Positions 49,537 to 58,258 of a stretch of 64,000 nucleotides of DNA are shown one piece after another; the first letter of the stretch is position 1; every line of letters begins with the position of its first letter. Position numbers and translations under genes: made by a program. This DNA is from JACQHM01 sp964535215 (GTDB taxonomy: Bacteria > Methylomirabilota > Methylomirabilia > Methylomirabilales > JACQHM01): positions 36,546-100,545 of the forward strand of contig CAZHST010000006.1 of the NCBI GenBank assembly GCA_964535215.1, given 5' to 3'. Under the pieces are notes generated by a model that saw only the letters and a program-made list of their open reading frames with translations, was not told where the DNA came from and did no database searches.

Positions 49537-50673
49537 ATGCAACGGATTGGTCCCAGTGTGGTGATCACCCTGATCGTTCTTGGCGCGCTTCTCTCCTCCC
49601 CGCGCGCGGAGCTTCTCACGATGGTGAACTACGAATCCAAGCCTGATAACCTCCTCCGCCGGGAGGGGATCGCGATCCTGGACGTGGATCCGGCCTCCCC
49701 GGCCTTCGGGAGGATCTTGGTGGATATCCCGCTCCCGCCGGACCTGGTGGCCCATCACATCTTCTTCAACCGGGACGGGACCAAAGCCTACATCACGGCC
49801 TTGGGGAAGAGCGTTCTGCACGTCATGGATCTAACCCGCTTCCCCTTCCGCTTGACGGCCGTGGCCATCCCTCAGTGTCAGGTGTTAGAGGATCTGGTGG
49901 TGACGGCGGACAACAGGACCTGGTTCCTGACCTGCATGGGCTCCGATGCCGTCATCATGGGGGATGGGGTGACGGACCAGGTGATGAAGGTCATCACCGC
50001 CCCGAAAGCGGCCGGCTCCCCCTTCATCCACCAGCCTCATGGCATCCACCTCCACGATGGGCTCGGCCTGGCTCTGGTGACCGAGACCGTCTCCCCCCGC
50101 CTGGACAACCCGGGGAACACGGTGACCGTTCTGGAAGCCTCGACGGGGCGCCTCCTGGCCACCCATGAGGTGGGGCCTGCCGGCTCGGCGCCGGTGGAGG
50201 TGCTCTTTCATGAGCGCGCCAACCCGCCGGTCGCCTACGTCACCAACATGCTTGGCCATACCCTGGCGATGGGGGTGTGGGATCCGGGGCGGCGGGAGTT
50301 CAGCTTCCGGGTGGTGGACGATTACGCCAAGCGGGGGCAGGGGGTCCCCCTGGAGATGTATCAGAATCGGAAAGGGGACCGCCTCTACGTCACCACGGCC
50401 ATGCCGGGGCATCTGAACGTCTACGATCTCTCGGATCCTCAGCGTCCTCTGTTCCTGAAGGCCATCCCGGCCGCCGGTGGGGCGCACCACGTGGCCTTCA
50501 GCCCCGACGAGCGCTACGCCTTTGTGCAGAACAGCCTGATCCAGCTCCCGGGGATGAACGACGGCTCCATCACCGTCATTGATCTGGGAGAGGGCAAGGT
50601 GGTCCGGAGTATTGATACCTTCAAGAACGCCGGGCTGAACCCTAACATGATCGTCCTCCTGCCCCAGCGCTGA
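49537..50673 (+). CDS. secreted beta-propeller (YVTN-type) protein
   Basis: A 378-residue protein with a signal peptide (VVITLIVLGALLSSPRA). Repeated propeller blades show the pattern D-G-x-K-A-Y-I-T, for example NRDGTKAYITALGKSVLHVM, ADNRTWFLTCMGSDAVIM, RKGDRLYVTTAMPGHLNVYD and SPDERYAFVQNSL. The HQPHGIHLHDGLG segment adds histidines that might bind metal. A distant likeness to the selenium-binding protein/methanethiol oxidase propellers is possible but unproved. The AAGGAG site precedes the ATG. It lies 88 bases outside the IS4-like element and appears complete. Confidence 0.78.
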   Translation: MQRIGPSVVITLIVLGALLSSPRAELLTMVNYESKPDNLLRREGIAILDVDPASPAFGRILVDIPLPPDLVAHHIFFNRDGTKAYITALGKSVLHVMDLTRFPFRLTAVAIPQCQVLEDLVVTADNRTWFLTCMGSDAVIMGDGVTDQVMKVITAPKAAGSPFIHQPHGIHLHDGLGLALVTETVSPRLDNPGNTVTVLEASTGRLLATHEVGPAGSAPVEVLFHERANPPVAYVTNMLGHTLAMGVWDPGRREFSFRVVDDYAKRGQGVPLEMYQNRKGDRLYVTTAMPGHLNVYDLSDPQRPLFLKAIPAAGGAHHVAFSPDERYAFVQNSLIQLPGMNDGSITVIDLGEGKVVRSIDTFKNAGLNPNMIVLLPQR

Positions 50674-50686
50674 GCCGGAAAGGGGG

Positions 50687-51316
50687 ATGGTCGGGACGAA
50701 GGACATGGATCGTGAGGCCCGGATGGCTGCCTTAAGGGCAGAGGCCCGAACCTGCCCCCGGTGCCATCTGGCCGAGACCAGGACGCAGGTCGTCTTCGGG
50801 GAGGGGAGCGTCAACGCCAGGATCATGGTCGTGGGGCAAGGGCCCGGGGCCGTCGAGGACGAGACGGGGCACCCCTTCGTAGGCCCGGCGGGGTCGCTCC
50901 TGGATCGGGCCCTGGCGGCGGTGGGCCTCACGCGGGAGCAGCTCTGGATCACGAACGTGATCAAGTGCCGGGCTACAAAAGAGGAGCAGGGCAGGCTGGT
51001 GGACCGGCCCCCTTTGGTCGCGGAGGTGAAGGCGTGCCGTCCCTGGCTGGAGGGGGAGATGGGGATCGTCCAGCCTCAGGTGATCGTCTGCCTCGGGACG
51101 CCGGCCGCCCAGGCTCTGATCGGGAAGGCGTTCAGGATGGGGGAGGAGCACGGCCGGTGGCACGAGGGGCCAGCCGGGGTCAAGGTCCTGGCCACCTTCC
51201 ATCCCGCCTATGTCCTTCGCCTGAGAAGCGTTGATCCGGAGGCCTATCACCGGACCTGGCAGGCCCTCGTCGAGGACTTGAGGAAGGTTGCGATGGCCTT
51301 GCCCCCTCCCCCTTGA
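50687..51316 (+). CDS. uracil-DNA glycosylase family 4 (Fe-S type)
   Basis: The protein (209 residues) has motif A in VVGQGPGAVEDETGHPFVGP, where the catalytic region G-E-x-P-G is G-Q-G-P-G, and motif B in ATFHPAYVLRL. Four cysteines (CPRC near residue 23, IKC near 101, ACRPW near 119) fit the 4Fe-4S cluster of the thermophile-type UDGa enzymes. It removes uracil from DNA. The K-R-R-I-H insert of UdgX is absent. The start is uncertain: ATG at 50687 or 50705. Confidence 0.88.
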   Translation: MVGTKDMDREARMAALRAEARTCPRCHLAETRTQVVFGEGSVNARIMVVGQGPGAVEDETGHPFVGPAGSLLDRALAAVGLTREQLWITNVIKCRATKEEQGRLVDRPPLVAEVKACRPWLEGEMGIVQPQVIVCLGTPAAQALIGKAFRMGEEHGRWHEGPAGVKVLATFHPAYVLRLRSVDPEAYHRTWQALVEDLRKVAMALPPPP

Positions 51317-51405
51317 AAGGGATGGAAGCGGTAGCAGCGGCCAAGGGGATCCCTCTGAACCAGGGGGACATGGGGATTGGCCAGCGCCCGATGAGGTGAA
51401 GGGGC

Positions 51406-52401
51406 ATGGAGTATCGCTCGCTGGGAAGGACCGGGGTGAAGGTCAGTCAGCTCTGCCTTGGCGGCATGCTCTTTGGTGGCAAGACCGACGAGCGGACGGC
51501 GATGGCGATCATTGACCGGGCTCTCGATGCGGGCATCAACTTCTTGGATACGGCCAATGTCTACAACCAGGGTCGGAGCGAGGAGATCATCGGCAAGGCG
51601 CTTAAGCGAAGCGGGAAACGCCACCGGGTGATCCTGGCGACCAAGGTTCACGGTCGGGTGGACGAGGAAGATCCGAATGCAGCCGGCAACCACCGTCGCC
51701 ACATCCTCGAGCAGTGCGAGGCCTCCCTTAAGCGCCTCCAGACCGACGCCATTGACCTCTACCAGATCCACCGCCCAAGCTCAGAGGTCCCCATTGATGA
51801 GACCCTCCGGGCCCTGGACGACCTGATCCGATCCGGCAAGGTGCGGTACATCGGGACGAGCACCTTCGCCGCCTGGCAGGTGGTCGAGGCCCTCTGGGTT
51901 TCGAAGGAGCTCGGGCTTCACCGTTTCATCTCCGAGCAGCCCCCCTACCACCTCTTGGACCGGCGAATCGAGCGGGAGTTGATCCCGATGGCCCTGACGT
52001 ATGGTCTGGCGATCCTTCCCTGGTCCCCCCTGGCTGGCGGCTTCCTGACCGGGAAGTACCGCCAGGGGATGCGACCCCCTGAAGGGGCGCGGTTTCAAAC
52101 GACCACCGATCCTCACTTTACCGACGCTGCCTTTCGGGTCCTGGACGTCGTCGAGGCCATAGCCAAGGAGAGAGGCTGGACGCCAGGCCAGGTGGCCCTC
52201 GCCTGGTGCATCGCGCAGCCGGGGGTCACAAGCCCGATCATCGGGCCGAGGACGGTGGAACAGCTCGAGGAGAACCTGGGGGCTTTGGAGGTGACGCTCA
52301 CCGATGAGGACCGGGCCCGGCTTGATGCCGTGGCCCCTCCCGGAAGGGCCATCGTGCCCTACTACGAGGCCGATTTCGGCCCCCACCAGTTCCGGTGGTA
52401 G
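51406..52401 (+). CDS. aldo/keto reductase
   Basis: A 331-residue (alpha/beta)8 barrel of the AKR superfamily: MEYRSLGRTGVKVSQLCLGG start, the catalytic Asp-Tyr-Lys-His set in NFLDTANVYNQGRSEEIIG, ATKVHG and DLYQIHRP, and the NADPH-binding SPLAGGFLTGKY and GPRTVEQLEENLGAL. It resembles the YajO/Tas-like clade. The substrate is unknown. GAGGTGAAGG precedes the ATG. It is convergent with the RraA-like gene, with only four bases between them. Confidence 0.92.
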   Translation: MEYRSLGRTGVKVSQLCLGGMLFGGKTDERTAMAIIDRALDAGINFLDTANVYNQGRSEEIIGKALKRSGKRHRVILATKVHGRVDEEDPNAAGNHRRHILEQCEASLKRLQTDAIDLYQIHRPSSEVPIDETLRALDDLIRSGKVRYIGTSTFAAWQVVEALWVSKELGLHRFISEQPPYHLLDRRIERELIPMALTYGLAILPWSPLAGGFLTGKYRQGMRPPEGARFQTTTDPHFTDAAFRVLDVVEAIAKERGWTPGQVALAWCIAQPGVTSPIIGPRTVEQLEENLGALEVTLTDEDRARLDAVAPPGRAIVPYYEADFGPHQFRW

Positions 52402-52405
52402 AGCG

Positions 52406-53080
52406 TTAGAGGCGGCCGAACTCCTGGAGGAGGTCGTCCAGGGTCTTCCCCGCCCGGATCCGCTCCCTCGTCCGCTCCTCCTGGGCCGCCAGCGCCCTGG
52501 ACCTTTCCAGGATTTCCTTGGCTTCGGCCTTCGGGACGACGACTACGCCGATCTCATCGGCGATGACGATGTCCCCCGGCTGGACGATGACGCCGCCGCA
52601 GGTGATGGGGCGGTTGATCTCAAAGGGTTCCTGGCGCTTCGAATAAGCGGTGTGGGTCGAGCGGGGCGAGACGGCCTTCGCAAACAGCGGGAAGCCCAGG
52701 TCCTTGGCCTCGTCAATATCCCGGACCGCCCCGTCCACGACGGCCCCCACGATCCCCTTCTGCCGGCAAAGGCCGGCCATGAGGCCCCCCCAGACGGAGG
52801 TCTCGGTCTCGCCGCAGGCATCCACGACGATGAGATCCCCGGCCTGGGCCACCTTCAGGGCCTGGAGGGGATCGGTGAGATCCCCGGGGTAGAGCTTCAC
52901 GGTGATGGCCGGGCCGGCGATCCTAGCCGGGAAGATCGGTTTGATCTGCGAGTGCATGACGCCGGCCCGCTCCATCGAGTCCGAGATGAAGCAGGAGGGG
53001 CTGTAGAACTTCAAGAGACCCCGGAACCCTTCGACCAGCTCGGGATCGGGCCTCACGACCTCCTCGATGATCCGTTTCAT
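52406..53080 (-). CDS. RraA/HMG-aldolase family protein
   Basis: The 224-residue form starting MKRIIEEVVRPDPELVEGFR has the RraA fold motifs: VVDACGETETSVWGGLMAGL near residue 95 (active-site G-G-x-x-A/G-x-x-A), GAVVDGAVRDIDEAKDLGFP with the conserved R-D, and PGDIVIADEIGVVVVP. Relatives are 4-hydroxy-4-methyl-2-oxoglutarate/oxaloacetate aldolases or decarboxylases. The start is fixed by an ATGA overlap with the dehydrogenase gene. A 76-residue upstream extension lies in that gene and is rejected. The pairing suggests a 2-oxo/2-hydroxy-acid catabolic step. Confidence 0.88.
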   Translation of the reverse strand: MKRIIEEVVRPDPELVEGFRGLLKFYSPSCFISDSMERAGVMHSQIKPIFPARIAGPAITVKLYPGDLTDPLQALKVAQAGDLIVVDACGETETSVWGGLMAGLCRQKGIVGAVVDGAVRDIDEAKDLGFPLFAKAVSPRSTHTAYSKRQEPFEINRPITCGGVIVQPGDIVIADEIGVVVVPKAEAKEILERSRALAAQEERTRERIRAGKTLDDLLQEFGRL

Positions 53081-54096
53081 GGCTTCTCCCCTTCCCCCTT
53101 GATTCCAAGGATCTTCAAGACCTCCGGGTTCACCAGGTGACGGGGTCGCTCCCCTTTCAGGACCCGGACGACCTCCTCCGCCGCTCCCCTCTGGGCCTTC
53201 AGCCGGGCCTCCTCCGAGTACCAGGCGATGTGAGGGGTGACCAGGAAGTTCTCCAGCTCCAAGAGGGGACTCTCCGGCCGCCACTCTTTGAGCTTCGCCG
53301 GCTCGCACTCCAAGTCATCCTGGGCGGCGGCGCTGATCCATCCCTCCTTCAGAGCCCTGTAAAGGGCAGCTTCGTCCACGATGGGCCCCCGGGCCGTGTT
53401 CACGAGGACGGCATGAGGCTTCATGAGGCGAAACTCCTTTTCCCCAAAGAGGTGGTAGGTCTCCTTGGTCAACGGGGCCTGGATGATGAGAGCATCGGAT
53501 GTCTGAAGGAGCTCCTCGAACGGGACCTGTTTCACCCCATGCTCGGCGAAGACCTCCTCGGGCAGATAGGGATCGTACGCCTGGATCAGAAGCCCGAAGG
53601 CCTTGGCCTTCCCGGCGATGTTCCTGGCGATCTTCCCGAACCCCACCAGGCCGAGGGTCCGCCCTCGAAGCCCCATGACCGGCTGGGCCACCGTCCAGCC
53701 CCACCCGCCTCGCTTCACCCCCAGGTAATAAGGCAGCAGCTTCCTGACGCTGGCCAGGAGGAGCATAAGGGCATGGTCGGCGACCTCGTCGGTGCAGTAC
53801 TCGGGGATGTTCGTCACGTAGATCCCTTTCTCCGTCGCCGCCTGGGCATCAACGATGTCAACGCCGGTCCCGTTCCTGGCGATGATCCGGCACCGCTCCA
53901 TCCCCTCGATCACCCTTCGGCTGATAGTTGCATACTGGACGATGATGCCGTCGGCGTCCCTCGTTGCCTCGATGACCTCCTCCTCGGTCTTGCACTGAAA
54001 GGCTTCGAAGCGGAACCCGGCCCCCTCAACGATCCCCCGCTCAATGTCCACGGACAAGAAATCATAATCGGTCATGACGACTTTAGGCAGCCTCAC
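53077..54096 (-). CDS. D-isomer-specific 2-hydroxyacid dehydrogenase
   Basis: About 339 residues from a GTG with a GGAGGAGGG site. The cofactor motif is LGLVGFGKIARNIAGKAKAF near residue 155. Catalytic residues are in ARGPIVDEAAL (Arg), the Glu of the D-L-E-C-E-P region and HIAWYSEEA (His). The N-terminal substrate domain has GIIVQYATISRRVIEGM. It resembles phosphoglycerate dehydrogenase/C-terminal-binding-protein-like enzymes but lacks the serine-regulatory domain. With the RraA-like aldolase it probably handles a branched or dicarboxylic hydroxy acid. Confidence 0.92.
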   Translation of the reverse strand: MRLPKVVMTDYDFLSVDIERGIVEGAGFRFEAFQCKTEEEVIEATRDADGIIVQYATISRRVIEGMERCRIIARNGTGVDIVDAQAATEKGIYVTNIPEYCTDEVADHALMLLLASVRKLLPYYLGVKRGGWGWTVAQPVMGLRGRTLGLVGFGKIARNIAGKAKAFGLLIQAYDPYLPEEVFAEHGVKQVPFEELLQTSDALIIQAPLTKETYHLFGEKEFRLMKPHAVLVNTARGPIVDEAALYRALKEGWISAAAQDDLECEPAKLKEWRPESPLLELENFLVTPHIAWYSEEARLKAQRGAAEEVVRVLKGERPRHLVNPEVLKILGIKGEGEKP

Positions 54097-54183
54097 CGCA
54101 GGTACCCTCCTCCACAACAGGCCTCTCGCGGTCTATTCCCCGCTCCAATGCTCCTGGGGGGATGTCACCCGCCCCTGTTGTCC

Positions 54184-54909
54184 TTAAGAAGCTTCTGGCC
54201 TGAAGATGATAACGTGAAGCTCTTTGGGACCATGGACCCCTTTTGTCAGGTGGAGCTCGATGTCGCCCGACTTGCTAGGCCCGGTGACGAAGGTGATGGC
54301 GCTCCTTAAGGCCCGGCCTGAAGGGCTCTTGGGGAGGAGTCGAAGGAGGGTGACCAGGTCCTGGAAGGTGGGAACGAGACGGTCGGGAGAGAGGAGGGCG
54401 ATGTGATAGGTTGGGAGGAGGGTGATGAGCCTCCCCTTCCCTTCCTCGGCCAGAAGGACAAGGCTCCCTGTCTCGGCCACGGCGAAATCTGCTCCCGAAA
54501 GGCCCAGGTCCGCCGAGGTCAAGAGGGCCTTCAGGGCCTCCTCCTCTTGAAGCTTCTCCGACCCCACAGCGGTTAAGGGGATTCCCTCCTGTTGGAAGGC
54601 TTGCTCTAAGCCGAGGACATCCAGCTCAGGGGTCGCCCAGCGGATCGCTGATCGGACCTCTCGCTCCCTGGCCAGTGTCAGGACCTTCCGGACCACCTCC
54701 CCTTGGGAGGTGGCGACATGAACGAAGCCGCCAGCGGCTTCCAGGGCCTTCTGGAAGGTGGTGAGGTACCCGTCCAGGTTCTGGTCCACCTGTTGCTTGA
54801 TCGCCTCGGCCTGTTCGACCTCCGGGGGAGGGGCAATCACCTTCGCCAACGTCTGACCGGGCTTCCCCAGCCTCGCCCTGATCGCCTGAAGAAACGCCTC
54901 CCGCTCCAT
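54184..54909 (-). CDS. lutC: lactate utilization protein LutC (LUD domain)
   Basis: The 241-residue LUD-domain protein has the signature GADFAVAETGSLVLLAEEGKG near residue 138-158 and ITFVTGPSKSGDIELHLTKG near the C-terminus. It follows lutB with no gap. LutABC oxidises L-lactate to pyruvate through Fe-S proteins in Bacillus. It is the last gene of the operon that begins with the metallo-hydrolase. Confidence 0.93.
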   Translation of the reverse strand: MEREAFLQAIRARLGKPGQTLAKVIAPPPEVEQAEAIKQQVDQNLDGYLTTFQKALEAAGGFVHVATSQGEVVRKVLTLAREREVRSAIRWATPELDVLGLEQAFQQEGIPLTAVGSEKLQEEEALKALLTSADLGLSGADFAVAETGSLVLLAEEGKGRLITLLPTYHIALLSPDRLVPTFQDLVTLLRLLPKSPSGRALRSAITFVTGPSKSGDIELHLTKGVHGPKELHVIIFRPEAS

Positions 54910-56325
54910 CTACCTTCCCCTCTGGGATTCGCGCCAGCGGTCCCGGAAGGTCTTCTGAGCCACCGGCGGAAGATCCCGTCGCTCCGTCCAGCGGTTGAAG
55001 GGTGGGAGGGGGATCCGGCTGATCTTCCCCTGCCTCACAAAAGGTCGCTGGAGGAGGGAGAAAAGCTTTGCCGCCATCCGGTAGAGGAGCCGGGAGCGGA
55101 GGATCAGGCCCAGCCCTTTAAAAGCCACCCGTTCATACCAGGGGATGACCCGTCTTTCAACGGCCTGGTTCCTCACATGGAGGATCATGCGTGGGATATC
55201 AATCTTCACGGGGCAGATGTCGTGGCAGGCGCCGCAGAGGGTGGAGGCATAGGAGAGTTCCCGGGCGAGCCCTAACCCCCTGTGCATCGGGGTGACCAGG
55301 AGGCCGATGGGGCCAGGGTAGACGGTGTTGTAGACATGACCGCCCACCTTCCGATAGACGGGGCAGATGTTCAGACAGGCCCCGCACCGGATGCAGAAGA
55401 GGGCCTCCATCAGGGGGGAGTTCAGGTACGCCGAGCGGCCGTTGTCCAGGATCACAATGTGAAGTTCCAGGGGGCCATCGGTTTCGCCGGCTCGTCTCGG
55501 CCCGGTGATAAGCGAGACATAGGTGCTGATCCGCTGCCCCGTCGCGCTCCTCGTCAGGAGCTTCAGGAGGATCATCAGGTCGTCTAAGGTGGGGATGACC
55601 TTCTCGATCCCCATGATGGCCACATGGATGGGAGGAAGGCTGGTCACCATCCGGCCATTCCCCTCGTTGGTCACGAGGACAATCGTCCCCGTCTCGGCCA
55701 CGGCGAAGTTCACCCCCGAGACCCCCATCCCGGCCTGGAGGAACTCCGCTCGAAGCTCCTTCCGGGCGACGGCCGTCAGCCGCTCGTATTCCGCCGGGAC
55801 CAGCTCGTGGATCCTCTTCGTGAAAAGGTCGGCGATCTGCTCCCTCGTCTTGTGGATGGCCGGCATGATGATGTGGGAGGGCTTCTCGTTCGAGATCTGG
55901 ACGATCCAGTCGCCAAGATCGGTCTCCACCGGCCGGATCCCCGCCGCCTCCAGGGCCTCGTTCAGGTCAATCTCCTCGGTGATCATGGACTTCGACTTGG
56001 TCACGGACCGGACACCCCGCTCCTTGGCTAGGGAGACGACGATCCTCCTGGCCTCGGCGGCATCCTTGGCGAAGTGGAGGATACAGCCGGCCTTCTCGGC
56101 CTTTTCGGCAAACGTGGCCAGGTACTCGTCCAGGTGTTCAAGGGTCCGCGCCTTGATGGCCCTCCCCCGCTCCCGGAGGCCCTCAGGATCGGAAAGCTCG
56201 GCGAAGGCGGCATTCCGGAGCTGGATGAAGCGGGTGGTGGCCCTGGTCAGGGCCAGTTGAAGCTGGGGATCCCCGATGGCCTGTTCGGACCGCTCCTCGA
56301 AGCCCTTCCCAACGATGGGGTTCAT
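54910..56325 (-). CDS. lutB: lactate utilization iron-sulfur protein LutB
   Basis: A 471-residue protein: an N-terminal LUD domain with GVNFAVAETGTIVLVTNEGN, then two 4Fe-4S motifs (CIRCGACLNICPVY near residue 305 and CGACHDICPVKID near 360), and a C-terminal helical region with basic residues. The ATG overlaps the lutA stop as ATGA; a 30-residue upstream extension is rejected. It transfers electrons within the LutABC lactate oxidation complex. Confidence 0.95.
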   Translation of the reverse strand: MNPIVGKGFEERSEQAIGDPQLQLALTRATTRFIQLRNAAFAELSDPEGLRERGRAIKARTLEHLDEYLATFAEKAEKAGCILHFAKDAAEARRIVVSLAKERGVRSVTKSKSMITEEIDLNEALEAAGIRPVETDLGDWIVQISNEKPSHIIMPAIHKTREQIADLFTKRIHELVPAEYERLTAVARKELRAEFLQAGMGVSGVNFAVAETGTIVLVTNEGNGRMVTSLPPIHVAIMGIEKVIPTLDDLMILLKLLTRSATGQRISTYVSLITGPRRAGETDGPLELHIVILDNGRSAYLNSPLMEALFCIRCGACLNICPVYRKVGGHVYNTVYPGPIGLLVTPMHRGLGLARELSYASTLCGACHDICPVKIDIPRMILHVRNQAVERRVIPWYERVAFKGLGLILRSRLLYRMAAKLFSLLQRPFVRQGKISRIPLPPFNRWTERRDLPPVAQKTFRDRWRESQRGR

Positions 56326-57077
56326 CGGATTCCCTCCGCCAGCACCTCCGCCAGGTGCATGACCCGGACAGCGCGGCCCAGGCGGCTCAAGGCCCCTTGC
56401 AGGTGCAGCATGCACCCGGCGTCGTTCACGACCAGGATCTCAGCCCCTGTCTGCTCCAGGGCCTGAAGCTTCTCCTTCATGATGACGTTCGAAAGCTCCG
56501 GGAACTTGACCGAGAAGCTCCCGCCGAAGCCACAGCAGCGCCCCTCAGGCTCCCGTTCCATCCTGACGAACTCAGCCCCCGGCAGGTTCTTAAGAAGCCG
56601 GATCGGCTCCTCCTCGATCCGTAAGCCCCGGAGGAGATGACAGGAGGGGTGATAGGTGATCCTTCCCCGGTACACCCCTTCAACCCGCTCGATCTGGAGC
56701 TTCCTCACGAGGAACTGGGAGAATTCATGGACCCGGTCGCTGAAATCTCCAGCCCGGGCCCGGAGCCCCTCGTCGTTGGGGAAAAGGGTCGGGTAGACCT
56801 CTTTCAGCATCCAGCCGCAGGAGCCGGAGGGGACGACAATGGGGTCCGTCCCCTCAAAGAGGGGGATCGTCTTCCTCGCGAGGGCGGTGGCCTCCTGAAC
56901 GTAGCCGTTGTTAAAAAGGGGGAGGCCGCAACAGGTCTGTCCCTCGGGGAAGTCCAGCGTCACCCCCACCTGCTTCAGGACCTTCACCATCGCCTCGCCG
57001 ACCCACGGGTAGAAGAGGTCCACCAGGCAGGTGGCGAAGAGGAAGGCCCTCCTTCCACTGGCCGATGCCTGCGTCAT
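56322..57077 (-). CDS. lutA: lactate utilization protein LutA (CCG domain)
   Basis: The 251-residue protein has two cysteine-rich CCG domains: GQTCCGLPLFNNGY near residue 47 and GRCCGFGGSFSVKFPELS near 180, with FATCLVD and YHPSCHLLRG as partner cysteines. These bind a non-cubane Fe-S cluster as in heterodisulfide reductase HdrB. It is joined to the MBL gene upstream and lutB downstream by ATGA overlaps. Confidence 0.94.
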   Translation of the reverse strand: MTQASASGRRAFLFATCLVDLFYPWVGEAMVKVLKQVGVTLDFPEGQTCCGLPLFNNGYVQEATALARKTIPLFEGTDPIVVPSGSCGWMLKEVYPTLFPNDEGLRARAGDFSDRVHEFSQFLVRKLQIERVEGVYRGRITYHPSCHLLRGLRIEEEPIRLLKNLPGAEFVRMEREPEGRCCGFGGSFSVKFPELSNVIMKEKLQALEQTGAEILVVNDAGCMLHLQGALSRLGRAVRVMHLAEVLAEGIR

Positions 57078-57721
57078 CGTGGGGGAACCCCCATCATCTG
57101 GAGGAAGTGCCCCAACGACGAGAACCGGAGGAACGGGTTCTTCCGTTTCTCGTCCCCTATGGTGGAGAAGGGTCGGTCGGCGTAGTTATGACCGGGATAC
57201 AGGATGATGTGATCGTCCAGCTCCCTGAGCCGGGCCAGGCTTCGGAACATCTCCTCGGGGTTCCCGCCGGGAAGGTCGCAGCGGCCGCAGGCCCCGATGA
57301 ACAGGGTGTCGCCGGAGATGAGCTTGTCCTCCAAGAGGAAGCACTGGGAGCCGGGGGTGTGGCCAGGGGTGTGGAGGAAGGTGAGGGAGAAAGGGCCTAA
57401 CGGGATGGTCTCCCCCCCTTCGACCTTGACCAGGTCTGACCCCAGGCCTTTCAGGCGATCGGCCTCGGCCTTATGAATGTAAACCTTGGCCTTCACCCTC
57501 TCTAAGAGGTCCGGGAGGGCCTGGACATGGTCAAAGTGGGTGTGGGTGATCAGGACCTTGGTGATCGTCATGTCGTCGGCCAGAGCGGCCTTGACGATCG
57601 TCTCCGCCTCCCACCCGGGATCCACGACAGCGACCTCCCTCGTCTCCTTTGAGCCGATCAGATACGTGTAGTTCTGCATCGGCCCCACTTCCATCTGTTT
57701 CAGATAAAAGGGCGTTTCCAT
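57074..57721 (-). CDS. metallo-beta-lactamase-fold hydrolase (glyoxalase II-like)
   Basis: The 215-residue enzyme has the metal motif THTHFDHVQAL near residue 59, a second His in HTPGHTPGSQC, the bridging Asp in ISGDTLFIGACGRCDLPGG and the last His in LYPGHNYAD. The G-R-x-D-x-x-G segment is shared with persulfide dioxygenases (ETHE1) and glyoxalase II. Its place at the head of the lutABC operon suggests that it makes lactate from S-lactoylglutathione or a similar thioester, though this is inference. Confidence 0.9.
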   Translation of the reverse strand: METPFYLKQMEVGPMQNYTYLIGSKETREVAVVDPGWEAETIVKAALADDMTITKVLITHTHFDHVQALPDLLERVKAKVYIHKAEADRLKGLGSDLVKVEGGETIPLGPFSLTFLHTPGHTPGSQCFLLEDKLISGDTLFIGACGRCDLPGGNPEEMFRSLARLRELDDHIILYPGHNYADRPFSTIGDEKRKNPFLRFSSLGHFLQMMGVPPR

Positions 57722-57748
57722 CGTAGCTCCCTTTGGATCTCTGAGGTC

Positions 57749-58249
57749 TTAAGCTCCCTCACAGGGGGGGACCTTGACCTGCAACTGCTTCTTTTTCTCC
57801 GGCGTCAGGGCCGGCTCCAACTTCCAGGAGGGATCGGCGTGTTCGTCCTGCTTCTTGATCAGCAGCCACTCCTTGCCGGTCCCCCGGCCCCTTAAGAGCA
57901 TCAGGGTGAACCCCCCCTTCAAGCGTTTTCCGTGAAGGGAGAAGCTGAGCCTCCCTTTTCTGAGCTGCTGGACCGGATCCCCCTCCGGGGCAAACTCCCC
58001 TCTGTCCCAGATGACCACAGGCCCTGCCCCGTAACGCCCCTCCGGGATGATCCCCTCATAATCAGCGTATTCCAGGAGGTGATCCTCGGTCATGACCGCG
58101 AGCCGTTTCTCCGCCGGGTTCATGGAGGGGCCTTTAGGGACCGCCCAGGACTTCAAGACCCCTTCCATCTCCAGGCGGAAATCGTAGTGGAGCCGGGAGG
58201 CATGGTGCTCCTGGACGACGAACCGAAGCTTTCCTTTCGTGGACGGCAT
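57749..58249 (-). CDS. stand-alone LigD 3'-phosphoesterase domain protein
   Basis: The 166-residue protein is just the phosphoesterase (PE) module of bacterial NHEJ ligase LigD. It has FVVQEHHASRLHYDFRLEME with the catalytic His residues and Asp, WAVPKGPS, and the C-terminal EWLLIKKQDEHA. PE trims 3' ribonucleotide or phosphate ends. No Ku, ligase or primase domain is encoded in the window. Free-standing PE proteins are known in archaea and bacteria. It lies nine bases after rbsK and may be co-transcribed with it. Confidence 0.92.
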   Translation of the reverse strand: MPSTKGKLRFVVQEHHASRLHYDFRLEMEGVLKSWAVPKGPSMNPAEKRLAVMTEDHLLEYADYEGIIPEGRYGAGPVVIWDRGEFAPEGDPVQQLRKGRLSFSLHGKRLKGGFTLMLLRGRGTGKEWLLIKKQDEHADPSWKLEPALTPEKKKQLQVKVPPCEGA

Positions 58250-58258
58250 GGCCTGAAT

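Noticed and set aside
49885..50964. 359-codon frame antisense to the beta-propeller and UDG genes
   Set aside because: It spans two recognisable plus-strand genes, has shadow-like composition and no ribosome site.
53137..54309. 390-codon plus-strand frame over the 2-hydroxyacid dehydrogenase
   Set aside because: The minus-strand gene has all catalytic motifs; this frame is its complement.
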